NCBI GenBank assembly: GCA_013433145.1 | Contig: CM024180.1 | Coordinates: forward strand, 2,383,001-2,447,000 | DNA from: Ascaris suum | Lineage: Eukaryota; Nematoda; Chromadorea; Rhabditida; Ascarididae | Length of the DNA stretch: 64,000 nt | Direction of reading: 5' to 3' | Shown here: positions 62,574 through 64,000 of the stretch, one piece after another | How the letters are laid out: each line of letters starts with the position of its first letter | How positions within the stretch are numbered: the stretch's first letter is position 1 | Made by a program: the position numbers and the translations under genes | The notes under the pieces: model-generated | Databases searched by the model: none | Seen by the model: only the letters and a program-made list of their open reading frames with translations | Told to the model about the DNA's origin: nothing

Positions 62574-64000
62574 TCAATTATTGCTTATCTTCTTGTATTA
62601 ATAATATGTTCATTCCTTGCATTTTATTGTGTATATGTAAAGAATCTTAACTGGTAAAGAATGTTGTTCGCAATCAGAGAGAAAGTTGTGGTGTGTGTGT
62701 GGCAGGTATTGAGGTTCGAAATTCTGTGATGCAATATTTAAGGCACAGTTGTTTTCTCTAAGTCCTTTCCTTATTGATGGAGCTGGAATGAAATTTCGAG
62801 ATCTCCAGTTATATTGATAGTCAGCATTTTCTCCTACCTCCCTTTTGCGCCACATTTGCTGACTAATATAATGGAATAATTCGAGTTAGCTCTGCAGCTT
62901 GAATTTCATCCTCATTCTTCAAGAAAAGGTCGCCGGCAACTTACCACTTCATTCTGCGCTCATTTCACCTGGGAATTTTGTCAGTAAAAAATAATGAGGG
63001 GGTTAGGCGCTCACGTGTGATGTGAGGTTACTTCTTTTAAAGCTAAAGTTTTATTCAGGAAGATAGATCCGACTTTAAAAAACTCGTAGCAATGAGTTCG
63101 GGAACATCGTGAGTCTCATATTTGCAATATTAATTTTATTTGCAATACTGATAGTAACTGGGCCGACAAGGTAAGCACTTTTTACAACCTATCAGACATA
63201 TCAACTGTTTGCAATACTGTTCAAAAATCATTGAGATAATTGATGAGCCTCTCTCGTAGAACAGAAAATATGTGAGTTCATTAAGTGAAAGATTTCCTCC
63301 CATCGAATGTCACCGGATAATTGTGAAAGAAAGAATGTGCGAAATCTGCATATCAATATCGGAGCTGACAAATCATAAGCAATATGATCAGTTTCTCGTT
63401 AACACACATTAGTATTAATGACTTTAATCCAGTTCTACGAAGTACAACATTTGTTGTTTATGTGATCAATGTAGCGAAGATAGACAACCTCATAGACATA
63501 TATACATATGTAGGAACGTTGTCGTCTAAATGGGCTTTTTTTAAAGTTTACGCATAAAACCGTTGGAAGAGTTTAGTCGGTTTCGTCTTCTTCAGGCTGA
63601 ATAATTTTGTTTGCGAAATCGAGAGTTGTTTGAGAACAATTATCCATATTCGAAAAGATATCGCAAAAGAACCGTTTATCAAATTGTTTGCTGAAAAGTT
63701 GATGACAATAAACTAAGCTATGGGGAGGTAGATATGCGTATCGCTAAACGATTACAGCTATATTCGTTTTCAAGTATAATGTGAATAGCATATAAAGAAT
63801 CGATCTTATTCGTGCAGCTTTCTTTGATAATTTTCCATATAAAGATAGCGGGCTAAATACAAATTTCAGAGCAGAAATCTACAATCTAAAAACATTAACT
63901 CTACAACGTACATCTACAAGTACGAACGAAATACCCCGCAAACTTCGAATGTTTTTGCTCGTTGAGCACTGAGTATTCTTATTTGGGGCATATGCTGAGC
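62574..64000. other. 3' flank, no further gene seen
   Basis: AT-rich DNA without a convincing exon. A short GTGTGTGTG run lies at 62690. Confidence 0.45.

Overview
This window looks like nuclear DNA from a nematode, probably a parasitic species with long AT-rich introns and intergenic DNA. The evidence is the intron-exon structure, acceptors of the TTTTCAG/TTTTTAG type, small exons spread over kilobases, an acceptor 6 bases before an ATG (typical of spliced-leader trans-splicing), and the 3' tail of an RTE-like retrotransposon. I cannot name the species. There are no bacterial-style operons, rRNA genes or CRISPR arrays. All gene models were read by eye from reading frames and splice sites.

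Layout. Around 5.2-9.7 kb (+) lie the last exons of a large, cysteine-poor, Ser/Thr/Pro/Gln-rich protein of unknown function. A possible signal-peptide exon lies near 2.6 kb. Its second-last large exon carries an in-frame TGA immediately before a perfect splice donor, yet two further exons downstream keep the same frame. From 9.7 to 32 kb the DNA is AT-rich and gene-poor. It contains a tRNA-derived SINE-like copy, a minisatellite split by a long TA tract, and a few coding-like islands, including a possible amidated-peptide C-terminus on the minus strand at 17.5 kb. At 32.3-33.0 kb are two plausible but unidentified + strand exons.

The one gene identified firmly is the class I ribonucleotide reductase small subunit (rnr-2 type), 37.5-43.9 kb on +, in eight exons. 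All di-iron ligands and the radical tyrosine are present with the spacing of mouse R2. Its introns carry a TA microsatellite and a perfect 24-bp inverted repeat. Downstream (44.6-46.6 kb) a chain of phase-compatible exons suggests an unidentified membrane protein. From 47 to 57.6 kb there is mostly simple sequence, two perfect or near-perfect hairpins, a TA tract and the RTE tail.

The second well-supported gene is at 57.7-62.6 kb (+). It has five exons, all joined in phase 0, encoding a protein of about 390 residues with a basic N-terminus, a charged coiled coil and a Ser/Thr-rich tail; I do not recognise the family.

The genes do not form an evident pathway. RNR small subunit supplies deoxynucleotides for DNA synthesis; the others are unassigned. 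Many short frames in the GC-richer patches are open on both strands, so entries below confidence 0.5 are candidates only.
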